Below, one piece after another: positions 53,334-62,000 of a DNA stretch of 64,000 nucleotides; the first letter of the stretch is position 1; each line of letters begins with the position of its first letter. The notes below the pieces were generated by a model, which was not told the origin of the DNA, ran no database searches, and worked only from the letters and a program-made list of their open reading frames with translations. Both the position numbers and the translations under genes were made by a program. This stretch comes from JBPRGG01 sp051418075 (GTDB lineage Bacteria > Bacteroidota > Bacteroidia > Cytophagales > Cyclobacteriaceae): NCBI GenBank assembly GCA_051418075.1, contig JBPRGG010000025.1:96628-160627 (forward strand). The letters are read 5' to 3'.

Positions 53334-54353
53334 TTATTTATCAAAAAAGATGTACAGGTTTCCCAACAGGTATAAGATGATCACCATAAAGCTCTCCCAT
53401 CCGATTCTGGCAATACCTTCTTTTTGCCTGTGAAGCAGACCCAAAAGCAATACTGAAGTAAGGATCATGGTGAGAGCAATCAGAAATTCCTGGCTGGAGG
53501 TGATGGCATGAAAAATAGAGCCCTCTACATATCCAAAATCAGCAAAGGCTACGAATAATACGTCAAAGGTGTTCCCTCCAATTATATTAGCCACTGCCAA
53601 GGTCAGGGCACCATGCCTTACAGCTGAAATAGAAACGATCAATTCAGGTAGTGAAGTGGCAACAGCAGTGAAAAGACTGCCTACAAAACTTTCAGACAGG
53701 CCAGTACTTTCAGCTATATTAATACCACTGCGGGCCACCATATATCCGGAAAATGCTACCACTGCAGATAAAACCATAAACCTGAGCCAAATCATTTTCA
53801 CATTCTTTTTGTTTAAATTTTCGTCTTCCGGCTCGTCTTGTATAGTTTCTTTGGTATCCTGTGGCTTCCACATGGGGTCTTTAATCGCTTTGGCAATCAA
53901 ACTGGCCCCGGAAACATATATAATCAACATCAGTACCGAAGCAGGATGAACTCCATAAACTGTGACTTCCGGCAAAAAAATCACTACCAGAATATATGAT
54001 AAGAGTATGATGAGCATGACCCCCTGCATCAGGTTTGGAAATGAAGCAGAAGCATGTTCCAGGTTTGCCCTTTTATAGGCGATATCAGCAATAGATAAAA
54101 AAGCGGTTTGGGCAGCAATACCACCAATGGCATTACTGACAGCCAATTCAGGATGGTTGCTGACTGCGGCAGTTACGGAGGTTACAATACCTGGTAAGGA
54201 AGTGATCCCACCCAGCATAATAGCCCCAAATAAAGCTTCACCTATACCTGTAATGTCTGCCAGTGTATCAGCAGTTTTAGATAATTTTGTGCCTCCAAAG
54301 GCAATTACTACCGTAAAAATTAGGAAAACAATAATGGAAGTGGTTAAATTCAT
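53334..54353 (-). CDS. Ca2+/cation antiporter (CaCA family, sodium/calcium exchanger type)
   Basis: 339-residue inner-membrane protein with about ten transmembrane helices in two homologous halves. The alpha-1 repeat is GGITSLPGIVTSVTAAVSNHPELAVSNAIGG (key T-SLPGIVTSV and NAIGG); the alpha-2 repeat is AVATSLPELIVSISAVRHG followed by NIIGGNTFDVLF. The second repeat keeps the ATSLPE motif with its glutamate, while the first has ITSLPG, where Gly replaces the ion-binding Glu. A charged cytoplasmic loop (about 168-190, KETIQDEPEDENLNKK) joins the halves. The replaced acidic residue suggests altered stoichiometry or ion choice. It diverges from the enoyl-CoA hydratase gene. Confidence 0.9.
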   Translation of the reverse strand: MNLTTSIIVFLIFTVVIAFGGTKLSKTADTLADITGIGEALFGAIMLGGITSLPGIVTSVTAAVSNHPELAVSNAIGGIAAQTAFLSIADIAYKRANLEHASASFPNLMQGVMLIILLSYILVVIFLPEVTVYGVHPASVLMLIIYVSGASLIAKAIKDPMWKPQDTKETIQDEPEDENLNKKNVKMIWLRFMVLSAVVAFSGYMVARSGINIAESTGLSESFVGSLFTAVATSLPELIVSISAVRHGALTLAVANIIGGNTFDVLFVAFADFGYVEGSIFHAITSSQEFLIALTMILTSVLLLGLLHRQKEGIARIGWESFMVIILYLLGNLYIFFDK

Positions 54354-54404
54354 GAACTGGCATATTTTAATAATTTAATTGGTAGTTGCTATTTTTGTTT
54401 GATA

Positions 54405-56600
54405 ATGTACCAAAAGATAAAAAAGATTGTCATCTGGGGTGATGACTTTGAAGCCATAGAACTGGCCCTTTACCTGTTAAATACAGACCTTGATGTGGTG
54501 ATCTTAACGGACTTTCCAAAAAAGGCTGAAGGTATAAAGGATCAGTTTATTACTGCCCCACCAGCACCAGTAATGATTTCCCCACAAAGGAATCCCCTTA
54601 AAATTTGCCATTTAGCTGATAAGATGGAGCACCTTTCCTCCAGCCAGTGGATCATTGAATTTTTACCCGAACGGTCTTCCCAAAAAATATCTGCCCTGGA
54701 AGCCATTGATCAATATAGGCATTCCAATACTTTGGTAAGTTCATTTTTCCGATTCTCAGGCATTTCCGGATATACAAAAGATAAAAGCAGGTCTTTTTTA
54801 CAGCATTATAGCGGCATTTCGTTTCTTTCACCGCTGAGGCAGAAAAGGATCATGGAAGTGGTAGTTACTTCCCAAAGCCTGGAACCTGCCCTGGATCAGT
54901 TGGTTAGATTTTTATTTGTTGTTGCGGGCCGCCAGATCTATTTAAATACACACTCCGATATATCAATGGTTTTTCACCTGGCCCTTGAATGGCAGTTGAA
55001 GTTGTTGGATTTGTCTTTAAAATATAGAATAATGCCAAATCACATGGACTTCATTTTACAAAGATCACTCAAAATCTTTGACCAGGGCATCTTTAAACAA
55101 ATTGACTATTATCAACCACTGGCATGTGCTGAAACCCTTAAGCAATTTAAAGGGGATACCCACCTGAAGCAATTAGGACTTCAATTCCTGGATCTCAGTA
55201 GGACTGACTTTAACAGATTCTATCAAACTGTAAAGCAGCCTTCGGGAAAAACTGTAAAGCAGGTTTGGAATCCCTGGAAAAAGACTTATGATAAGCCCAC
55301 CAAAATGAAATTTCGATCGGTCAGGAAAGCACCCGGTAAAACAGGAGTGGAAAAAAGGCTCAATGTTTATTTGAACCTTAAGGATGCAGCAGCTTTAATG
55401 GTGCAGGACTTTCATCATGAATTTCAAAGAAATTACCTGGATTATCTTCATAAAAATTCAATGCCGAAAGAGACATTGGATTTAATTATGTCTGGAAGCC
55501 TTGGATTGCAAAAAGAATATCTGGATTTGATCAGTGAAAATCTAACCCAAACTGATTTAAGCACATCGGCCAGAAAGCTGGAGATCACCCCCCCCTATTT
55601 GGCCGGTATGCCAGCTCCAGTCAATAGGATTGTTTTGCAAAAAAAGCTGGATCAACCTCAAAAGTTATGGCAAAATCCGGGATCTTCTATTTACCTGACG
55701 GCTGATCAGATATTGATATGTCAATTCCATACCAGGAATAATATTATGGATGAAACTGTCATTGAGGGGCTGGGTAAAGCTTATGAATTGCTGGAGCAAA
55801 TGTATGACGGGTTAATCATAGGAGGAAACCAACCTCATTTTACGGTTGGCGCTAACCTGGGCCTGGTTTTTATGGCATCCATCGAAAAAAACTTTAAAAA
55901 GCTGGATTTCATGGTGGATGCCTTTCAAAAAATGGTTTTGCAGGCTCGGCATGTTAAGAAGCCGGTGATGGTAGCACTTTGGGGAATGTGCCTGGGGGGA
56001 GGATGTGAATTGACATTACATGTAGATGGAATACAGGCTGCTCCCGAAACAAAAATTGGATTAGTAGAAGCAAAGGCTGGAATTATACCTGCCGGAGGTG
56101 GCACCAAAGAAATGACCCGGAGAATGGCCACCTGGAATAATTATGAAAAATGTGTGGAAATTTTCAGGAACCTGGCTACCGGACGACTTTCAGACTCTGC
56201 TTTTGAAGCCATTGAAATGAATATTCTGGGTGATCAAAGGCAAATCACCATGCAGCCGGATCTGGTAATGGCCGATGCCCTATTAAGCATGAGGCAATTG
56301 ATCCGGGGTGATTTTAAACCCAAACCTGAGGATAGTATCAGGATTTACCCAGAATTAAAAGATCTTTTTGCCCTGGAAATTGAAAAACTGCAGGAAAAGG
56401 AAGAATTAACCCCCTTTGAGGCAACAGTGGCAGAAAAAATAGCTTATATCATGACCGGTGGAAGTGAGACGGGGGAAATAGTAGCCTCTTCTTATCTGCT
56501 TGAATTGGAAAAAGAAGCTTTTTTATCTTTATGTGGCAATTGGCGCACGCTGGAAAGATTAAAGGCTATTATTTCCGGCAAAACGATACCCAAAAATTAA
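54405..56600 (+). CDS. enoyl-CoA hydratase with degenerate 3-hydroxyacyl-CoA dehydrogenase domain (FadN-like)
   Basis: 731 residues with FadN-type layout: dehydrogenase-like N-half (about 1-330) and crotonase C-half (about 415-640). The crotonase half looks active: GGNQPHFTVGANL and ALWGMCLGGGCELTLH form the oxyanion region, and both catalytic glutamates are in place (E of GGGCE and E of GLVEAKAGIIPAGGG). The N-half has lost its cofactor site: the usual GxGxxG reads VIWGDDFEAIE. The catalytic-His motif HFFNPP reads ISFLSPL. The protein is shorter than normal FadN (about 800). The start is the ATG at 54405, not an in-frame TTG two codons earlier. Probably a hydratase or structural partner in beta-oxidation; no thiolase is nearby. 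Confidence 0.85.
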   Translation: MYQKIKKIVIWGDDFEAIELALYLLNTDLDVVILTDFPKKAEGIKDQFITAPPAPVMISPQRNPLKICHLADKMEHLSSSQWIIEFLPERSSQKISALEAIDQYRHSNTLVSSFFRFSGISGYTKDKSRSFLQHYSGISFLSPLRQKRIMEVVVTSQSLEPALDQLVRFLFVVAGRQIYLNTHSDISMVFHLALEWQLKLLDLSLKYRIMPNHMDFILQRSLKIFDQGIFKQIDYYQPLACAETLKQFKGDTHLKQLGLQFLDLSRTDFNRFYQTVKQPSGKTVKQVWNPWKKTYDKPTKMKFRSVRKAPGKTGVEKRLNVYLNLKDAAALMVQDFHHEFQRNYLDYLHKNSMPKETLDLIMSGSLGLQKEYLDLISENLTQTDLSTSARKLEITPPYLAGMPAPVNRIVLQKKLDQPQKLWQNPGSSIYLTADQILICQFHTRNNIMDETVIEGLGKAYELLEQMYDGLIIGGNQPHFTVGANLGLVFMASIEKNFKKLDFMVDAFQKMVLQARHVKKPVMVALWGMCLGGGCELTLHVDGIQAAPETKIGLVEAKAGIIPAGGGTKEMTRRMATWNNYEKCVEIFRNLATGRLSDSAFEAIEMNILGDQRQITMQPDLVMADALLSMRQLIRGDFKPKPEDSIRIYPELKDLFALEIEKLQEKEELTPFEATVAEKIAYIMTGGSETGEIVASSYLLELEKEAFLSLCGNWRTLERLKAIISGKTIPKN

Positions 56601-56620
56601 TTTGATGGTTTGATAATAGC

Positions 56621-57979
56621 CTAATTCAATACTACCAGTTCCACTTTTCTTTGCTGAGACCTTAAAGCTTCATCCTGGTTTTCCACAGCCACCTCACCTT
56701 CTCCAATGGCCACAATCTTTTCTGAGGGCAATCCCATCTTGACCAGGAACTCCTTTACAGCATCTGCCCGTTCCTGTGAAAGTACTTTGTTGAAGGCTTC
56801 GCTGCCCAAATCATCAGCAAACCCTTTCAGTTGTAGCAAGTAATTATCCTGTTGACTGAGGTTTGTATAAATATATTCCAGCAAGGATTGCATTGGCTGT
56901 TTCAATTTGGCTGAGGCCAGATCAAAATAAATGAAGGCCGATCCTTTTCCGCTGAATACCATTTCAGTACCTGGAACAGCATTAATATCATCCTGGCCGG
57001 AAGAGGCAGATGCAGCCTGGTCTGTTAAATTATTTTTTTCCCTTTCTTCCCTACCCTGTTCAGCTATTATATCTTCAGGTGCCAGGTTAGATATTAAAGT
57101 AGTTGTATAAATGTCCGTATAATTACCTTCCCGGTTACTTACAAAACAGGCCCTATTGTCCGGACCCATAGAAAAATAGGCATCAAAATGGTCTGAATTT
57201 ATATCACCGCCCAGTCTTACCGGGGTACTCCAGTGTTGCCAGGATTTATCCAGTCTTTGGCTGGCGTAAATATCCACAGATTTGCTGTCAACAAAACCAT
57301 TACTGGCAAAAAACAAAGTTTTGCCATCCTGGCTGAGGAAAGGAGAGAAGTCTACGCCGGAAGTATTGATTTGCTTGCCCAGATGGATCAGGTTATTCCA
57401 TCGGCCAAATTGATCAGTCAGACAAACGTAAAGATCTTCCTTATCACCGGACCTGGGTCCTATCATAGATATTAGCAGTATCTTTTCAGAAGGATGCATA
57501 TAAAAGCCGCAAAAACGTCCTTTAGGGCGCACTCCCTTCAATATCAGCTTTTGAGGGATTGTCCAGGCATTTCCTTTTTTCCTGGTATATTCTATATTGA
57601 TGATAGATTCAGCAGAAAACTGGAAAGCATTAAGCAGATACAGCGCGTCTCCGTCTGGAGTTATTCCAGCTACAGCATTGTTGTTGAAACTATTATAAAC
57701 AAAGTGGTTGGAAGCTGGCCCCCATTTACCGTCAGGTTGTTGTTGAGCCATCCAGATATCTTGTCCGGATTTTTCTCCCCCTTTATTCTCAGCATGAAAG
57801 GATCTGACAAAATAAAGTTGTTGGCCATCGGGAGAAAATAAAGGCATACTTTCCTCAGATTGGCTGTTAATCTGCTCTGGTAGCTTTTCAGGAGGAGAAA
57901 ACTGCAACTCCTGGGTATGAGCAGTCAAAGCATTAAACCAAAAAATTACAAATAATACGATAATAAAATTTCTTTTCAA
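56621..57979 (-). CDS. OmpA family protein with PD40/WD40-like propeller
   Basis: 452 residues. Signal peptide (MKRNFIIVLFVIFWFNALTAHTQ), a beta-propeller of PD40 repeats (about 40-300; SMPLFSPDGQQLYFVRS, DFSPFLSQDGKTLFFASNG), then an OmpA peptidoglycan-binding domain (about 345-452, LKGFADDLGSEAFNKVLSQERADAVKEFL, core SQERADAVKEFL, ending QRKVELVVL). The order resembles PorE-type T9SS proteins that tether the machine to peptidoglycan, though it lacks the TPR and carboxypeptidase-like domains. It follows the PorP/SprF gene by 10 bp in the adhesin operon, so a role in displaying that adhesin is likely. Confidence 0.9.
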   Translation of the reverse strand: MKRNFIIVLFVIFWFNALTAHTQELQFSPPEKLPEQINSQSEESMPLFSPDGQQLYFVRSFHAENKGGEKSGQDIWMAQQQPDGKWGPASNHFVYNSFNNNAVAGITPDGDALYLLNAFQFSAESIINIEYTRKKGNAWTIPQKLILKGVRPKGRFCGFYMHPSEKILLISMIGPRSGDKEDLYVCLTDQFGRWNNLIHLGKQINTSGVDFSPFLSQDGKTLFFASNGFVDSKSVDIYASQRLDKSWQHWSTPVRLGGDINSDHFDAYFSMGPDNRACFVSNREGNYTDIYTTTLISNLAPEDIIAEQGREEREKNNLTDQAASASSGQDDINAVPGTEMVFSGKGSAFIYFDLASAKLKQPMQSLLEYIYTNLSQQDNYLLQLKGFADDLGSEAFNKVLSQERADAVKEFLVKMGLPSEKIVAIGEGEVAVENQDEALRSQQRKVELVVLN

Positions 57980-57989
57980 TCTTCTTTTT

Positions 57990-59024
57990 TTACCATAAAA
58001 ACGGGATTGCTCCCGATGGATTAGACAACATCATCCCCAAAACCAATTCGTGGCTGCCCCGGGTGAACTCATTCATTCCAGAGACTGAAAAATCATAGGA
58101 ATAACCAAAATTGAACTTTTCATTGATATAAAATCCAGCCATGACTGACATAGCTTCTCCATTCCGGTAAGACATTCCACCCCAGAAACTTTTGAGATAT
58201 CTGAATTTGAGATTATAATCAATAGCCATTGGCAAAATATCAGTCATCCTAACCCATACACTGGGCAAAAGCAAATAATCGGGTCCTAAATTGATTTGAA
58301 AACCACCCATAAAATTATGAACGATGGAAGTGTTTTCATTATTTAGTCCATTTACTTCAAACAACTTGTTTTGCATCAGACCCATGGCAGAATAACCCAG
58401 GTAGAACTTTTCTGAATATAAGAGGCCTCCTGCATTCAAGTCAAAAGTTGTCAGATTTCCACCTTCTGCTAATAATTTTTGATAGGTTTCATCATTATCC
58501 GGATCTCTTACCTCAATTTTTCCGGGATTGATCCTGTTGTTACTGATTCCACCTCCCAGTCCGGCTGTAAACTTCATAGTTCTGGACAAGGGATAATGCA
58601 AGCTGTAATTTAAAAAACCACTGGTCTGCTCGAATGGACCAAATGCATCCCGGATGATATAGCCACCCCAACCATGTTTGATAGCTGCCGATCTTTTGAA
58701 ATCATCTGTTTCTTTTTCATCATATAAAGTAGGATCACTGATTCGAAGGGCATTGTTTTTTAAGCTTTCATATTTGGGTTTGACCAATACTCCGCTGATT
58801 CCCAGGTAGTAAGTTTGAGGTGCCTGATCCAGGGCCGACCATTGCTGGCGGTAACCTACTTTCAGATCCAGGAAGTTATCAATGCCGGAAAATGCCGGGT
58901 TAATAGCAGTGGCATTTTGCCAGTATTGACTTAACTGGTAATTAAATTGTCCTTTTACCGGAGTAAAATACATTGCAGCCAGCAGCAATGTGAAGATAAT
59001 TTTTGTACGTACTGATTCTTTCAT
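57990..59024 (-). CDS. PorP/SprF family type IX secretion membrane protein
   Basis: 344-residue outer-membrane barrel of the PorP/SprF family. Signal peptide to about residue 26 (PVKGQFNYQLSQYWQNA); the family opening YQLSQYWQNATAINPAFSG is intact. Further blocks: VGYRQQWSALDQAPQTYYLG and FGYSYDFSVSGMNEFTRGSHELVLG (core GYSYDFSVSG, near the C-terminus). In Flavobacterium johnsoniae SprF is needed to put the SprB adhesin on the cell surface, and these genes sit directly downstream of type B T9SS adhesins. Here it starts 10 bp after the giant repeat protein, the expected order. Confidence 0.95.
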   Translation of the reverse strand: MKESVRTKIIFTLLLAAMYFTPVKGQFNYQLSQYWQNATAINPAFSGIDNFLDLKVGYRQQWSALDQAPQTYYLGISGVLVKPKYESLKNNALRISDPTLYDEKETDDFKRSAAIKHGWGGYIIRDAFGPFEQTSGFLNYSLHYPLSRTMKFTAGLGGGISNNRINPGKIEVRDPDNDETYQKLLAEGGNLTTFDLNAGGLLYSEKFYLGYSAMGLMQNKLFEVNGLNNENTSIVHNFMGGFQINLGPDYLLLPSVWVRMTDILPMAIDYNLKFRYLKSFWGGMSYRNGEAMSVMAGFYINEKFNFGYSYDFSVSGMNEFTRGSHELVLGMMLSNPSGAIPFLW

Positions 59025-59034
59025 GTTTATGCTA

Positions 59035-62000
59035 TTATCGTATTATTGTAATTGTACCTTGAAGTCGTCCCCTGCCGGATTCATCTGATTTATTTAAATT
59101 GATGATGTAATAATAGGTGCCTGCAGGTAAAAACTGATTTTGATAGGTTCCATCCCAGGGAAAGCTATAACCCACCGATTCAAAAATCACATTTCCGGTT
59201 CTGGTAAATACCTTGACCAGACAATCCGGGAATGCCTGTATATTTTCGATGATCCAGGTATCATTGACATTGTCGCCATTGGGTGTAATACCCGTAGGTA
59301 TTTCTACCTCAATATTACCCAGGTTGATTTCCCTTTTCACGATGTTACTTACTTCCAAACCGTCATTGACATAAAAATTAATGATGCGGTTTTGGAATGT
59401 CGGGTTAGCTCCAATGTTTTGATAGCGCACTGACCTGAGGGCAGCCTGATAATTTTCCGGTGTGTCTTCTCCTTGCAGCAGCAAAATCCCTGCATCAGGA
59501 TCATAAGTTCCTTTGATATTTGCAGTATTTTCAAAGTTCAACAGGTCTTCATTGGGATAGAAAGAATTAGGGCTGAAAGAGATCTGAGCGCTCACAATAT
59601 TGTCTCCATCCGGATCATTTACTGTCAGTTGGTCGGAAATTACTTTATTTACATCCTTGACCGCAGTATATAATACCGGGGTGTTTTCCAGATTGTCTAA
59701 CACCGGGGCATCATTTGATCCGATCACAGTAATTTGCACCAGGGCCGGATTGGTAGCATAACCAATGCCGTCAGAAGCATTCCAGCCAAACTGATCTGCT
59801 CCAAAGAAGTTTTGATCCGGCACATACTTGAGGCTGCTTAATTGATTGGCCTCAATTTCATCGTCAACTTTGATCACTGTGGAATTTAGCATCAGAAGAC
59901 CAGAGCTGGGAAGTTGAGTCACCTTAACCTGGGCCAGTGGATTTCCATCGGTGTCCGAAAATTTAGTGGAGAAGTCATCACTGGTAAAAGAAAGCACCTC
60001 GTCTTCGCTTAAGCTTTTTTCAAAATCCGAGACTACTGGTAATTGATTTACCTGAATGATAAATTGCTGCTGATCTTTTCCGCCTTTGCCGTCTTCTACC
60101 AATAGTACCACCTCAAAATTGCCTGTGTTCCCTTCACCTGGAGTACCGGCTAATAAAGCTGTTCCATCCTGGTTATCTGTTAAATTAAGCCAGTCAGGTT
60201 TATTGATGGCGCTAAAGGTGAGTACATCACGCTGATCCTGGTCTTCAGCCAATACGTTGTACTGGTAGGGATTTCCTGCTATGGCGCTGGTAGTAGGCTC
60301 ACTGGTGATTACCGGTTCGTAATTCACATCTATTACCACAATATTGAAGATCTGTACTTTAAAACTATCCGCCTGATCAGTTACTTTTAATTGAATACTG
60401 TAACTTCCTACATCTGACTCATCAGGCAACCCCGTCAACAAGCCGGAGCCGTCACCATTGTCAGTCAGAGATAGCCAGTTCGGGAGTGGATTGACGGAAT
60501 TAATACTCCTGGTATCTCCCTGATCAGGGTCCGAGGTTTCAATTTGATAGATATATTCCTTGCCTTCCTCAATTTGTCTTAAAGGCGAGCTGGTGAAAGA
60601 AGGTGGGTCATTTTCGTCAATATTCACTTCAATGATTTCCAGAATACCTGAAGTAGTTCCAAAATAGTTTTGATCATTGATGGTAGCTTCCACTTCATAG
60701 CTGCCTACTTCTGTAGGCAGGGTAAGTTCACTATCATATGTAAGATTAGCCAGCAGCCCGGGAGGATCGGTTTGATAATCTGCTTTTTTGGGATCTCCGG
60801 TATAAGTTTGGGTCATGTTACTTAAGGTCACAGTTGCGGGAATCGGATTAATGATCATAGTTCCCGTATTACTACCCGTATAATTAATATCAACAATATT
60901 TGCTTCCACCAGGTATTCACCAGCAGTGACTGGCAGGTCTTCTGAGCCATTATAGGTCAGATTTACTTCCAACTCAGGCGGATTGGTTATATAATTAGCT
61001 GATTTGGCGGTTCCATCATAATCATGTTCCAGGTTGCTCAATAAAATAGCTGCATTGGCCTTTTGGATGGTAAGAGTCCTTGACGTACTGCCCTGGTAGT
61101 TCGGACTTATGATGGTGGCATTTACCTGATAAGTACCGGCATCTACTGGTAAAAAGTCTTTATTGTTATCATAAGCAATGTTTACCTCCAGGTCCGGTGG
61201 GCTGGTAATATATTCCACGTTTATAGGATTGCCAGTATAAGTCTGATTGATATTGAAAAGATTTATGGAAGCTGCTGCTTTTTCTATTATGAAAGATTCC
61301 TGTACAGTACCCTGATAGTTGGTTTCGTTTATGGTCGCTTTTACGGTATAGGTGCCTGCATCAGAAGGTTCATTTACAGAATTGTTATATCGCAAATCCA
61401 CATTTAAACCGGCAGGGTTAGTGGTATAGGAAATGCCTTTAGGGTTACCATCGAAGGTCTGCTTGAGGTCTGACAAATTAATTGAAGCCTGAGCTTTATT
61501 GATCACCAGGGTTTCTTCTGTGGCCCCGGAATAGTTATTGTCATTGATGATGGCCACTACATTATAGCTACCGGCATTTTTAGGAAGTGTGGAGGCTCCA
61601 TCGTAAGTAACATTCACCTTTAAATTGGCAGGTTGAGTGCTGATTGACACTTTTTTTGCACTCCCATCGTATATTTGTTCCAGATTAGAAATATTCACGG
61701 TAGCATTACTGGATTTTTGAATGGTAAGGGTTGCTTTTTTTGTTCCTTTATAATTAGGCTCCACTATATTTGCTTCTACTTCATACTCACCGGCGGCTGT
61801 GGGTGCAGTAGCATTGCCGTTATATTTTACCACTACATTCAGGTTATTGGGTTCGGTAGAATAGGATATCGGCTTAGGATCATTATCAAATGTTTGAACC
61901 AGTTGGCTCAGATTAATATTGGCATTTTGTTTTTCAATGACCAACAGTCCGGACTTAGTGCCTACATAGTTGGGATTCGTTACCCTGACATTTACATTAT

